Source: PGYU01 sp964637845
GTDB lineage: Bacteria > Bacteroidota > Ignavibacteria > Kapaibacteriales > UBA2268
DNA length: 64,000 nt
Assembly: GCA_964637845.1 (NCBI GenBank)
Contig: CAZWXI010000004.1
Span: 1 to 64,000, forward strand
Direction of reading: 5' to 3'
This document shows, piece by piece, positions 43,425 through 52,865 of this stretch. The notes under the pieces were generated by a model. It was given only the letters and a program-made list of their open reading frames with translations. It was not told where the DNA came from and made no database searches. The first letter of the stretch is position 1, and every line of letters begins with the position of its first letter. A program made the position numbers and the translations under genes.

Positions 43425-45932
43425 ATGGGTAAATTTGTAAAAGTTGCTCTCCCGATACCGACAGACCAACTGTTTACATATAAGTTGAACAGAAATGTGG
43501 CGGATGTTATAGGCAAGCGAGTTATCGTGCCCCTGATGAATCGCTCATTGACAGGCATCATAGTAGATCATGACGATGCTGATTACAAATCTGAAGTTAA
43601 AGACATAATTGATATCCCCGATGATTACCCGCTATTCAGCGAAAATATGCTGAAATTGACACGTTGGATATCTGAATACTATATGACATCGTGGGGAGAG
43701 ACGCTTAAAAGTGCTCTTCCCCCAGGCTTTTACTCGCAAAGTACAACAAAAATTCGTCTAACTCCCGAAGCCGCCGCTAATCCCGATTTGCTCAATGCAC
43801 TAAAAAGCATAAGACAATATGAAATTGTGAAATATCTAATCGAAAATCCCGGTTTTGTAGCGATTTCGACAATAGAAAAAAGCCTTGAAATTAGAACTTC
43901 CTCGTCACAATTAAATTCATTGCAAAATGCTGGAATAATCGAAACAGAAAGTGCCTGCTCACGAACATTGGCAACCAAAAGAGTCAAAATGCTTCGATTA
44001 TCCGATATGTATTTGAATAGTGAGCTTAGAGCAAGAGTTTTTTTAGAAAAGCATACAGCCAAAAAACCCATTTACGCAAGGGTTTTCAGCTTTCTCTATG
44101 TCAATGATAAAAAGTCACTCAAAGGAACACCTGCCAAAATCGTTCTCGAAGAAACTAAAGCTGGGCGGAGTGTAATAAATACCTTAACTAAAAAAGGCAT
44201 CATCAGAGAATACGAGGTCGAAATCGAATACGAACCAAGCTTTGATGCCCCAACACTTGCATCTAAAGACGAAATAGACGTTCCACTCACTGCAGAACAA
44301 CAAAAAGCTGTTGATTTAATGATTTATTCTTTAGAGCAAAATCTTACAGAACCAATTTTAGTCCATGGTGTTACGGGCAGTGGTAAAACAATTTTATATA
44401 TGCAAGCTATTCAACGGACTATAGAGCTTGGCAAAACAGCCCTCGTTCTTGTTCCTGAAATTGCATTAACACCACAACTGATTGACCGTTTTCGACGTGT
44501 TTTCAGGAATCAATTGGCAGTGCTGCATAGCGGATTGAAAGATTCCGAGCGATACGAATCATGGAACGCTTTACGTAAAGGAGAATTCAAGATAGCTCTC
44601 GGCGCCCGCTCTGCTCTCTTTGCACCATTGCATAATTTAGGTTTAATCATAGTTGATGAAGAACACGATACATCGTATAAGCAAGACTCGCCTGCACCTC
44701 GCTATCAGGCGAGGGATTGTGCTGTTATGCGAGGTAAAATCGAAAATTGTCTTGTTGTACTTGGCTCTGCCACTCCATCAATCGAGAGCATGTACAATAC
44801 TCAAAATAAATACAGATTGGTAAGAATCACAACGCGTGCCGATGGAGCCAAACTTCCAAAAGTAGTTCTACTCGATAGCGTTTCAACTAGCGTTAATGGA
44901 CAAATGCGAGGTTCATTCAGCATCGTGTTACTTGATAAAATCGTCACTCGTTATAAAAAAAAAGAAGGAGTAATTATTCTTCAGAATCGTCGCGGTTTTG
45001 CTTCGGTAATCTCATGCAATTATTGCGGATATACTTCTGAATGTAAATTTTGCTCAGTAAAGTTGACTTATCATAAAATTCGTGAAGCCGCTGTTTGCCA
45101 TTATTGCGGATACTCCGAGAAAATGGAAAAAACTTGCTCTAAGTGCGATTCAAATAAATTAACCTTAGTCGGTTCCGGTACTCAAAAAATCGAAATCGAG
45201 TTGGCTAAGATTTTAGCCGACATGGGACATAAACCTGTCATTAAAAGGATGGATTCCGATGCAGTCAAGCCCGAAGGGTCTCTGCGAAAAATTTTGACCT
45301 CATTTTCCACCGGAGAGACGGATATATTAGTCGGAACCCAGATGCTTGCCAAAGGAATTGATATTGAGCGAGTGTCGCTTATTGGTGTAATCAATGCCGA
45401 TATACAACTGTTTTTGCCAGACTTCCGTTCATCGGAACGAACTTTCCAATTACTCACACAAATTTCGGGAAGAGCGGGACGCCAAAAAGATTACCGTGGT
45501 GAGGTTATCATACAAAGCCATAATCCTAACCATTATGCAGTAAAAATCGCCGCTGAATCTAATTACGATAAATTTTACAAAAAAGAAATCAAACTGCGAC
45601 AAGAAGTTCTGTATCCACCATTTGTAAGATTTATAGCAATTGAGTTCAATGGAATAGAAGAAACAAAAGTCATCAGCTATGCTTCTCGTTTTGCCTCGCT
45701 ATTACCCCAAAGCGATGCAATACTTGATGTGATGGGCCCCGTGATACCTACTATAGCAAAAATCAGCGACAAATTCAGACGGGTTATTTATATTAAAAGC
45801 AACAAATCTATTGACCCTTCAGGATACATTACAAGGGCTGTTCTACGTGAAGTCCTAAAAAAATTCGAACTCACCTTTTCAAAAAACACAGTTATGATGA
45901 AAATAGATATTGATTCTTATACGTCATTATAA
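43425..45932 (+). CDS. priA: Primosomal protein N' (PriA helicase)
   Basis: A 3'-5' DNA helicase that restarts stalled replication forks. The N-terminal DNA-binding part ('VALPIPTDQLFTYKL') is followed by Walker A 'GVTGSGKTILYMQ' (about 314-326), the DEEH box 'IVDEEHDTSYK', a zinc module with paired cysteines ('CNYCGYTSECKFC', 'CHYCGYSEKMEKTCSKC'), and helicase motifs V/VI 'ILVGTQMLAKGID' and 'QISGRAGR'. 835 residues is slightly longer than the E. coli protein (732). Divergent from the HtrA gene. Confidence 0.96.
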   Translation: MGKFVKVALPIPTDQLFTYKLNRNVADVIGKRVIVPLMNRSLTGIIVDHDDADYKSEVKDIIDIPDDYPLFSENMLKLTRWISEYYMTSWGETLKSALPPGFYSQSTTKIRLTPEAAANPDLLNALKSIRQYEIVKYLIENPGFVAISTIEKSLEIRTSSSQLNSLQNAGIIETESACSRTLATKRVKMLRLSDMYLNSELRARVFLEKHTAKKPIYARVFSFLYVNDKKSLKGTPAKIVLEETKAGRSVINTLTKKGIIREYEVEIEYEPSFDAPTLASKDEIDVPLTAEQQKAVDLMIYSLEQNLTEPILVHGVTGSGKTILYMQAIQRTIELGKTALVLVPEIALTPQLIDRFRRVFRNQLAVLHSGLKDSERYESWNALRKGEFKIALGARSALFAPLHNLGLIIVDEEHDTSYKQDSPAPRYQARDCAVMRGKIENCLVVLGSATPSIESMYNTQNKYRLVRITTRADGAKLPKVVLLDSVSTSVNGQMRGSFSIVLLDKIVTRYKKKEGVIILQNRRGFASVISCNYCGYTSECKFCSVKLTYHKIREAAVCHYCGYSEKMEKTCSKCDSNKLTLVGSGTQKIEIELAKILADMGHKPVIKRMDSDAVKPEGSLRKILTSFSTGETDILVGTQMLAKGIDIERVSLIGVINADIQLFLPDFRSSERTFQLLTQISGRAGRQKDYRGEVIIQSHNPNHYAVKIAAESNYDKFYKKEIKLRQEVLYPPFVRFIAIEFNGIEETKVISYASRFASLLPQSDAILDVMGPVIPTIAKISDKFRRVIYIKSNKSIDPSGYITRAVLREVLKKFELTFSKNTVMMKIDIDSYTSL

Positions 45933-45984
45933 TATATGAACATAAATACATATATTGTAAATTATGAATTAATCAATACTCATC

Positions 45985-47235
45985 ATGGTCAATTCACTAC
46001 TTGGAAAAGCGATTTTTCTTTTTGTTATTTTAGCATCAAGCGTCCCATTATCAGCTGGTGATTGGAAATTCAACGGATATATCCAAACCATACCTTATAT
46101 TGATGGTAGAGATTTTTCCAATGATACATACATGCCGTTCTATACTTCAATGAAATTGCGATTTGGCGCCGAAAAAAGCATCGGAGATTATCTCGATTTT
46201 AATGCGCAAATGCAAAATTCACGCGTGTTCGGCGAAGAAGGGGCAATTACTAACAATAAATCAATCATATTTTTAATACAAGGGTACTTGGAATTCAAAA
46301 ACATTCTCGATAAACCAATTTCATTCAAAGTCGGCAGGTACCAACTTGATTATGGCACAGGGAGATTCATCGGTGTCAGCCCTTGGAATTATGTAGAAAG
46401 GGCATTTGACGGTTTTACCGCAAAATATGAAATTAGCGATTTCATACTCGAAACATTTTATGCCAAACACATATCAGAAACAAAAACGCAAAATGGCAAT
46501 GCGCACCCGAGAGCATCAATTTTTCGCCAAACTGAATATAATGACTATGACATGGCGGGCGTTTTTACTGAGAGCAAACTTTCAGAAGATATGAAAGTGC
46601 AATTGCTTGGTTATACCGAAATCAATAATGCTAAAAATGATGATGGCGCCAAAATGCTTGAAAGATTTACAGTTGCAGCTACTTTTATAAAATCTGCTAA
46701 TCCATTTGGAATTACCGTTGAACTTTCATATCAAGGTGGCAAAAACCAAGGCAAAAATATTTCGGCGTATCTTACAGCAGCAAGAATTGATTACAAAGTT
46801 GCTGATTTCATATTTACTATAGCTAATGATAGGCATTCAGGTACAAAGCCGAATTCTGACGAATTAAACACATTCGATAACTATACCGCCTCAAAGCATC
46901 GTTTCTTCGGGTTGATGGATTATTTCACGACAATAAATACAAACTATTCTCTTGGTGCTGATGACTATTGGGGTGGTGTGGCATGGAGATTTGCAAAAGA
47001 TTGGAATATGAGTTTCTACGTGCATCATTTCGTTGCCAATGCTGATTCGAAGGGATATGGCACTGAGCTTGATTTTATAATTAGGCATAATCTGGACAAA
47101 AATATTTTCGTAGAATGGGGCAATGCTGTCTTTATGCCTGACAATCTAATGATTGATATGTTCGAGAGTGCTCTTGGAACAAAGCATCGCGACCCTGCTT
47201 TTGTATCTTATGTAAGATTTACCGCAAAATTGTAA
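45985..47235 (+). CDS. Outer-membrane porin of the alginate-export (AlgE-like) type
   Basis: A signal peptide (1-24, 'SVPLSAGDW') precedes about 390 residues of amphipathic beta-strands. 'FKVGRYQLDYGTGRFIGVSPWNYVERAFDGF' in outline ('VGRYQLDYG', 'RAFDGF') matches the alginate_exp barrel family, and the protein ends in an aromatic/hydrophobic strand ('YVRFTAKL'). Such proteins form 16-18-stranded channels for anionic solutes. The real substrate is unknown; no alginate genes are present. It follows priA with 52 bases between. Confidence 0.75.
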   Translation: MVNSLLGKAIFLFVILASSVPLSAGDWKFNGYIQTIPYIDGRDFSNDTYMPFYTSMKLRFGAEKSIGDYLDFNAQMQNSRVFGEEGAITNNKSIIFLIQGYLEFKNILDKPISFKVGRYQLDYGTGRFIGVSPWNYVERAFDGFTAKYEISDFILETFYAKHISETKTQNGNAHPRASIFRQTEYNDYDMAGVFTESKLSEDMKVQLLGYTEINNAKNDDGAKMLERFTVAATFIKSANPFGITVELSYQGGKNQGKNISAYLTAARIDYKVADFIFTIANDRHSGTKPNSDELNTFDNYTASKHRFFGLMDYFTTINTNYSLGADDYWGGVAWRFAKDWNMSFYVHHFVANADSKGYGTELDFIIRHNLDKNIFVEWGNAVFMPDNLMIDMFESALGTKHRDPAFVSYVRFTAKL

Positions 47236-47320
47236 TTTAGGATAATCTAAACGTAAAAATTGGCAAATAAAATTAAAAAATATTTGTTTCCTATTTTTTT
47301 TGTTATTATTTTGCATTCAA

Positions 47321-47348
47321 ATGTGATACAAATTACATAAAATGTGAT
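47321..47348 (+). promoter_or_regulatory. Crp/Fnr-like palindrome upstream of the His-rich/TonB gene pair
   Basis: ATGTGAT-ACAA-ATTACAT (47321-47338) fits the Crp/Fnr consensus TGTGA-N6-TCACA with one mismatch. A second ATGTGAT half site begins at 47342, 21 bases (two helical turns) after the first. The site lies about 17-44 bases before the GTG start at 47365, a position suited to control of that gene pair. Confidence 0.4.
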
Positions 47349-47364
47349 TTACTATTGAGAATAA

Positions 47365-47730
47365 GTGAATAACAACACTTTAAATAGAATAATTGTGAGC
47401 CTGATACTTACGGCGTTAGTATTTACCGCCTACAATTTTGCCTTAAATGGTCACTATCATCGTACAGCCGAGGGTGTTTTGATTTATCATTATCATCCTT
47501 ACGAACATACAGAAGACAAAAATTCCGAAAGTGGCTCCCACTCTCATAGCGAATTACAGTATGTAAATCTTGAAATAAACTCACATTCGCGATTCTTTGT
47601 AGTAATTGCAGCCATCATATTATGGGACTTGTATCACTCTTTTGAGGAAATAATTCCAGACTATTACACCCTGCCGTGTTTTGCCGGACTGATGCATTTA
47701 CCCCTTTTTCGTGCACCACCTCTTGATTAA
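47365..47730 (+). CDS. His-rich small membrane-anchored protein, probable metal-binding
   Basis: A 121-residue protein starting at GTG 47365. It has an N-terminal transmembrane segment (about 9-27) and then a His-rich stretch with 'HYHR', 'YHYHPYEH' and 'SHSHSE' in the periplasm. A second hydrophobic segment (about 79-95) and a C-terminal 'LPLFRAPPLD' follow; the last motif is shared by small proteins found next to TonB receptors for metals. The histidines suggest zinc, nickel or copper binding. It precedes the TonB receptor by 55 bases in the same direction. The family is not named. Confidence 0.6.
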   Translation: MNNNTLNRIIVSLILTALVFTAYNFALNGHYHRTAEGVLIYHYHPYEHTEDKNSESGSHSHSELQYVNLEINSHSRFFVVIAAIILWDLYHSFEEIIPDYYTLPCFAGLMHLPLFRAPPLD

Positions 47731-47785
47731 TTCTCTCCATACGAACATAATTAACCTTTTTTTAATCATTTAAATCAGTCATACT

Positions 47786-50125
47786 ATGAAAAAGTATCAA
47801 ATATACATCGCCTCTTTATATATAATGCTAAATTTAGCATCGCCAAATCATATTTTTAGTCATAATGAAATAACTGTACAAGGCAAAATCCTTGACATAA
47901 ACGGAAAAGCTGTTTCAGGGGCTACAGTTCGAGTTCAGAATACCGTACTTGGGGCAGTGGAAAACTCTGAAGGAATGTTTACCATTAGTCGATTGAAGCC
48001 CGGGAACCTCAACGTTCTAGTAACAGCCATAGGCTACAAAGCATACACATTTAATTTAAACTTGAATACGGATAAGCGTTTAATTGTAATAAACGACATT
48101 ATTCTGGAAGAATCACCAATAAATACTTCCGATATAATTGTAACAGCTACCCGAAGCGAGAAAATATACGAAGACTTACCCGTAAAAGTATCCGTACTTG
48201 ATGACAGAATATTTTCTTCTGTTTCCGCTGTAACATTAAATGAGGGGCTAGCATTTCGTCCCGGTTTACGCATAGAAAATAATTGCCAAAATTGTGGATT
48301 TAATCAAGTCAGAATAAACGGTTTAGATGGCAGATATTCACAAATTTTGATTGACAGCAAACCAATCTTCTCTGCATTGAACGGTGTTTACGGACTTGAG
48401 CAGATCCCACAGAACATGATTTCAAGAGTAGAAATTATTCGTGGGGGTGCCTCGACTCTTTACGGTGGTAATGCGATTGCTGGTGTTGTAAACATAATAA
48501 CTAAAGACCCCGAGAAAACTTCAATTCATGCCGAACTAAATCAAACATACATTCCCGGCAGTAGAAGTGACCAAGCCTTCAACGGTTCAGATAGAACTTT
48601 TAAATTTGCCGCACAAGCAGTTAGTCATGAAGATGTTTTTGGAATTAATCTCCATGCTATGCATCGTACACGCGAACCGTGGGACGTGAATAATGATAGC
48701 TTCAGTGAGATTCCATCTATTGATTTGATTGTTATAGGCAGCAGAATGAACTATAAACCCGATATTTTTACTCGACTAAGCCTTGAATATCATAACATTA
48801 ATGATCATAGACGCGGCGGGAACAAATTCGAATTGCAACCTCACGAAACGGACGTTACTGAAATGACTGAGCACAAAATCAATTCAATAGGTATAACCGC
48901 TGAAAGATATATGACTAAAAGTGCGAAAATGTCTTTCTACGCATCTTATCAAAATACTCACAGAAATAGTTATTACGGAAGCGAAGGGGACGAGAATGCT
49001 TATGGTATAACCCAAAACAGAACTTTTGTATCAGGTTTACAATATACTCATGCAATCAGAAGATTTGCTGGTGAGCACGTTATCACATCCGGAATTGAAT
49101 ATAAAACGGACAATTTAAATGACTTTTCACCTGCTTATAGCCGTGAAATTAGCCAAATTTCAAACGATATCGGATTCTATATTCAGAACGACTGGATGAT
49201 AAATAATAAATTGAGCTTATTGAGCGGTATCCGTTTGGATAAAAGTAATTTTATTGACAATGTAATTTTAAGCCCTCGAGTAAATTTACTATACAAAATT
49301 CATAATAACGTCTCATTAAGGACTAACTTATCCACAGGATTCAGAGCTCCGCAAGTTTTCGATGAGGATTTACACATTACACAAGTGAACGGAGGTGGCA
49401 CAGTAATATTCAACAGCGATGAACTAAAGCCGGAAAAGTCCATTTCTTACGGCATTTCTATTGACCATAACTTTAACGTTAGCTCTATACCCGCATCATA
49501 CTCCATAGAGTTCTTTTCAACCACTTTGAACAATGCTTTTGTGCTTGAAAACACAGGGACAAATGACAATGGTGATATGATTCTTATTAGAACAAATGCC
49601 GAAAATGCTAAAGTTACCGGCTTTACAACTGAAATTGCTATCGAAGCATGGGATTATTTTAATGTTTCCGCGGGTTGTACTTTCCAGAATTCACTCTATA
49701 GTGAACCTGTCATTTGGGCTGAAAACCAGGATGGCAATCAAGCTTACTCGGATAGGATACTTCGTTCACCGGACTTCTATGGATTTTTCACTATGTCAAC
49801 CCCACTTTTTAAGCGATTTGAGCTTTCTCTATCAGGTGTATTGACCGGCCCCATGCATGTTCCACATTATGCGGGCGGTATTGGCGCCAACGGCGAAGAA
49901 AATGTTGAAGACAGATTAGTTAGAACGCCAGCTTTCGTGGATATATACTTTAAGTTATCATACAGAATTTCGTCGAATCCAAATCTTGAAATTGCTTTTA
50001 CAGCAGGCAACTTATTGAACTCCTTTCAGAAAGATTTTGACTTGGGAATGAATCGTGATGCAGGATTTATTTATGGACCAATAAGACCGAGACACCTGGG
50101 ATTAAGTCTCAATACAGGGTTGTAA
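47786..50125 (+). CDS. TonB-dependent outer-membrane receptor
   Basis: Signal peptide (1-25), then a carboxypeptidase-regulatory-like domain ('VQGKILDINGKAVSGATVRVQNT', about 30-110), the plug with 'IIVTATRSEKIYEDLPVKVSVL' and 'RVEIIRGGASTLYGGNAIAGVVNIIT', and a 22-stranded barrel ending 'PRHLGLSLNTGL'. It imports a scarce ligand with TonB energy. The layout is closer to BtuB/metal-chelate receptors than to SusC (no SusD gene follows). With the His-rich protein upstream, metal or metallophore uptake is the best guess. Confidence 0.92.
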   Translation: MKKYQIYIASLYIMLNLASPNHIFSHNEITVQGKILDINGKAVSGATVRVQNTVLGAVENSEGMFTISRLKPGNLNVLVTAIGYKAYTFNLNLNTDKRLIVINDIILEESPINTSDIIVTATRSEKIYEDLPVKVSVLDDRIFSSVSAVTLNEGLAFRPGLRIENNCQNCGFNQVRINGLDGRYSQILIDSKPIFSALNGVYGLEQIPQNMISRVEIIRGGASTLYGGNAIAGVVNIITKDPEKTSIHAELNQTYIPGSRSDQAFNGSDRTFKFAAQAVSHEDVFGINLHAMHRTREPWDVNNDSFSEIPSIDLIVIGSRMNYKPDIFTRLSLEYHNINDHRRGGNKFELQPHETDVTEMTEHKINSIGITAERYMTKSAKMSFYASYQNTHRNSYYGSEGDENAYGITQNRTFVSGLQYTHAIRRFAGEHVITSGIEYKTDNLNDFSPAYSREISQISNDIGFYIQNDWMINNKLSLLSGIRLDKSNFIDNVILSPRVNLLYKIHNNVSLRTNLSTGFRAPQVFDEDLHITQVNGGGTVIFNSDELKPEKSISYGISIDHNFNVSSIPASYSIEFFSTTLNNAFVLENTGTNDNGDMILIRTNAENAKVTGFTTEIAIEAWDYFNVSAGCTFQNSLYSEPVIWAENQDGNQAYSDRILRSPDFYGFFTMSTPLFKRFELSLSGVLTGPMHVPHYAGGIGANGEENVEDRLVRTPAFVDIYFKLSYRISSNPNLEIAFTAGNLLNSFQKDFDLGMNRDAGFIYGPIRPRHLGLSLNTGL

Positions 50126-50211
50126 AATTCTCAAAAATTTTTGTAACTTTTTTGGTTTTTATGTGTCTATATACTAAAGTTCAGATGTTATTTTACATAA
50201 AATTGTATATA

Positions 50212-50320
50212 AAAGCGGGAGCTATTTTAACGTTTGCCATGTTGAATTTCTTTTATCTCTTCATTAGCACTCCCTGAATCGAAAAAAATTCGGTATGGCG
50301 TTAAAATCAACTCCCGCGTT
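50212..50320. repeat. Long imperfect hairpin between convergent genes (ncRNA, MITE-like element or terminator)
   Basis: Arms pair in blocks: GCGGGAG (50215-50221) with CTCCCGC (50311-50317), ATTTTAACG (50224-50232) with CGTTAAAAT (50299-50307), CCAT (50237-50240) with ATGG (50295-50298) and GAATTT (50244-50249) with AAATTC (50286-50291), leaving a 36-base apical loop. This is far longer than a normal terminator. On the minus strand it lies 19 bases after the thiolase stop and is followed by a T-rich stretch, so it may still end that transcript. Confidence 0.5.
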
Positions 50321-50339
50321 TATTTCTGTTCAAAAGTAA

Positions 50340-51512
50340 TTAAATCAATTCAATTATCAAAGCGTTTGCTTCGCCGCCGCCAATACATAATGTTGCAAGA
50401 CCGCGTTTCAACCCTCTATCTTTGAGTGCGTAAATCAATGTAGTCAGTATTCTTGCTCCTGATGCTCCGATGGGATGACCCAATGCAACCGCACCACCGT
50501 TGACGTTAACTTTTTCACGCGATATACTCAATTCACGTAATGCGTGCATAGGGACGCACGAAAAAGCTTCATTTATTTCGAATAAGTCAATATCATCAAC
50601 CGTGAAACCAGTTTTAATCAAGATTTTTTGAATTACGGCTGTTGGAGCAGTAGTAAACCATTCGGGCTTTTGTGCATGTGAGCAATGAGCTATAACTTTT
50701 GCAATGGGCTTTAAATTGTTTTCGTTTGCCCATGATTCTGATGTTACGACCAAAGCAGCTGCACCATCATCAATCGATGAGGCATTAGCAGCCGTGATTG
50801 CACCGTCTTTTTTAAATACTGCCTTGAGCTCGGGCACTTTCTCAAATTTAACTTTAAACGGCTCTTCATCTTCATTTATGACAATATCACCCTTCTTTGA
50901 GGGGATAACAACAGGAACTATTTCTGCAAGAAATTTGCCCAATTTCTGTGCCTCCAAAGCTCTTGTATAACTTTCTATTGCGAAATTGTCTTGGTCTTCT
51001 CTGCTAATGTTGCATTCAGTCGAGCATAGTTCGCCTGCCAACCCCATATGAAATTTGTTGTAAACATCCCATAAACCGTCGTAAATCATTGAATCCACAA
51101 GTTCACCATTGCCCATTCTGTATCCCGTACGCGCATTTTGTAGTATGTAGGGAGCATTCGACATCGACTCCTGACCTCCGGCGACTACTACATAAGCATC
51201 TCCACATTTAATTGCCTGGTCGGCTAACATCACTGCTTTTAAACCGCTTCCGCAAACTTTGTTGATAGTCATACATTCAACTGATTCAGGTAAACCTGCA
51301 TAAATTGATGCCTGACGAGCAGGAGCTTGACCTACACCTGCTGTGAGTACGTTTCCCATGATAACTTCGTTCACTTCATTTTGGGAAACTCCAGCTCTTT
51401 GCACAGCCTCTTTGATAACTATTGATCCCAATTGCGGAGCTGTTAATTGCGACAATGATCCCATGAATGCTCCGATTGGAGTTCTGACTGCTGATAGAAT
51501 TACACTGTTCAT
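50340..51512 (-). CDS. Acetyl-CoA acetyltransferase (thiolase)
   Basis: Condenses two acetyl-CoA to acetoacetyl-CoA, or the reverse in beta-oxidation. The nucleophilic Cys87 is in 'NKVCGSGLKAV', the catalytic His in 'GGAVALGHPIGASGAR' and 'NEAFSCVP', and the second Cys in 'LCIGGGEANAL'. Length 390 fits the biosynthetic AtoB/PhaA/FadA group; no neighbour tells between fatty-acid breakdown, ketone metabolism and mevalonate synthesis. It is a single gene. Confidence 0.95.
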   Translation of the reverse strand: MNSVILSAVRTPIGAFMGSLSQLTAPQLGSIVIKEAVQRAGVSQNEVNEVIMGNVLTAGVGQAPARQASIYAGLPESVECMTINKVCGSGLKAVMLADQAIKCGDAYVVVAGGQESMSNAPYILQNARTGYRMGNGELVDSMIYDGLWDVYNKFHMGLAGELCSTECNISREDQDNFAIESYTRALEAQKLGKFLAEIVPVVIPSKKGDIVINEDEEPFKVKFEKVPELKAVFKKDGAITAANASSIDDGAAALVVTSESWANENNLKPIAKVIAHCSHAQKPEWFTTAPTAVIQKILIKTGFTVDDIDLFEINEAFSCVPMHALRELSISREKVNVNGGAVALGHPIGASGARILTTLIYALKDRGLKRGLATLCIGGGEANALIIELI

Positions 51513-51628
51513 TATAAAATCCTTTATTGATTTTTAAGTCGTGAAGTTCAATTTGAACAAGTTCAAAGATAGTAATATTTTGCTAAAAATTAATATATAT
51601 TCAAAGTTTTTAATTTATATTTGAACTT

Positions 51629-51636
51629 TATTTTTG
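51629..51636 (+). promoter_or_regulatory. Candidate -7 element for the MBL-lptE-glycosyltransferase unit
   Basis: TATTTTTG fits TAnnTTTG, 36 bases before ATG 51673. A second match, TATATTTG, lies at 51616-51623. Confidence 0.35.
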
Positions 51637-51672
51637 ACGTATTTTAAAAAATAAACGACATAAAAAATAAAA

Positions 51673-52302
51673 ATGACAATTATACCAATCGAAGCGGGCC
51701 CAGTAGCAACAATAGGATACTTGATATTTGATAAGAAATCCCAAAAGGGAGCTATTATTGATGCTCCGCTTGAAAGTACTACTTATTTTTACTCACTGAT
51801 TACAGAAAAGAAAATTACGATAGAAGCTATAATACTTACTCATTCTCATTGGGACCATATAGCAGATACCGCAAAATTGCAACGTTTGACCGGAGCGAAG
51901 GTTTATGTACACGCTTATGATAAGTATCGCCTTGATGAGCCGATGAATCATACAATAATACCACTACCATTCAACATAGAAGCTGTTTTAGATTATGAAG
52001 TGATACATCATAAGGATATAATTACAATCGGTAATCTCAATCTGCACGTAGTCCATACTCCAGGGCATACCGAAGGTGGTATCTGTTTGATTGAACATGA
52101 ACACAAAACTGTTTTTGCCGGCGATACAATTTTCAATGAAAGTGTCGGCAGAGTTGATTTACCGGGTGGTTCGATGGATACTTTATTGAATTCTATCAGA
52201 AGCGAACTGATGATATTACCGGATAGTTTTAAGATTTACAGCGGGCATGGACCCGCTACAACTATTGGTTGGGAACGGAAACGCAACCCGTTTTTGAACT
52301 AA
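51673..52302 (+). CDS. Metallo-beta-lactamase-fold hydrolase (glyoxalase II-like)
   Basis: A soluble 209-residue enzyme with the dinuclear metal motif 'THSHWDHI' (HxHxDH), the later His in 'VVHTPGHTEGG', Asp in 'VFAGDTIF' and His in 'IYSGHGPAT'. This ligand set is found in hydroxyacylglutathione hydrolase-like proteins and related persulfide dioxygenases; the short form lacking the glyoxalase II C-terminal domain is usually annotated only as MBL-fold hydrolase. Three bases separate it from the LptE-like gene. Confidence 0.9.
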   Translation: MTIIPIEAGPVATIGYLIFDKKSQKGAIIDAPLESTTYFYSLITEKKITIEAIILTHSHWDHIADTAKLQRLTGAKVYVHAYDKYRLDEPMNHTIIPLPFNIEAVLDYEVIHHKDIITIGNLNLHVVHTPGHTEGGICLIEHEHKTVFAGDTIFNESVGRVDLPGGSMDTLLNSIRSELMILPDSFKIYSGHGPATTIGWERKRNPFLN

Positions 52303-52305
52303 GAC

Positions 52306-52821
52306 ATGATTCAAATCACAAGGGAGTGCCTTTTGAAAGAAGTTTTAGTATATATTGTACTAATTATGAGCCTCGGTGGATGCTACTCATTTACGGGAGG
52401 CTCAATTCCCCCACATCTCAAGACTCTATATATAGCCGCCGTTACTGATAATAGCGGTTTCGGCAATCCCGAATATCGTGATTTGCTTACTAACAACCTC
52501 ATCGATGTATTTCGCAAGGACAATTCGTTTTCACAAGCTGATTTGGGAGGCGATGCAAGAATTTCAGTCACTATTTCATCAATACGCGAAAATCCTGTTG
52601 CTGTAAATCCCGGTGAACTTGAAACAGAGCGTAGAGTGGAGGTTCATTGCGAAGCAGAATACTACGATAACGTCAAAAAAGAACTGATTTTTAAAAAAAG
52701 TTTTATGACTTATGACATATATCCGGTCAGCAGTGCGGGTGAAGGGCGTAATGAATCAATCAGGAAAGCACTCAATCAGTTAGCCGATGATATATTATTA
52801 GCTGTTGTATCGGGTTGGTGA
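52306..52821 (+). CDS. lptE: LPS-assembly lipoprotein LptE-like
   Basis: The outer-membrane lipoprotein that plugs LptD during LPS insertion. A signal peptide with 'LGGC' lipobox is followed directly by 'YSFTGGSIPPHLKTLYI', the typical LptE opening, and 'FRKDNSFSQADLGGDARISVTISSI' in outline ('DLGGDARI'). The 171-residue length is normal. ATG 52306 follows the MBL gene by three bases, but a TTG at 52333 preceded by GGGAG gives a tighter signal peptide and may be the real start. No lptD is seen in the window. Confidence 0.85.
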   Translation: MIQITRECLLKEVLVYIVLIMSLGGCYSFTGGSIPPHLKTLYIAAVTDNSGFGNPEYRDLLTNNLIDVFRKDNSFSQADLGGDARISVTISSIRENPVAVNPGELETERRVEVHCEAEYYDNVKKELIFKKSFMTYDIYPVSSAGEGRNESIRKALNQLADDILLAVVSGW

Positions 52822-52830
52822 TTTTTTTCA

Positions 52831-52838
52831 TATTTTTG
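52831..52838 (+). promoter_or_regulatory. Candidate -7 element of the glycosyltransferase promoter
   Basis: TATTTTTG fits TAnnTTTG, 27 bases before ATG 52866. Confidence 0.3.
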
Positions 52839-52865
52839 TGTTATAAGAAATAAATTTTCGGCATA

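Noticed and set aside
45935..45960. AATATATG/CATATATT hairpin after priA
   Set aside because: It is pure A/T pairing with no T tract, too weak for a terminator.
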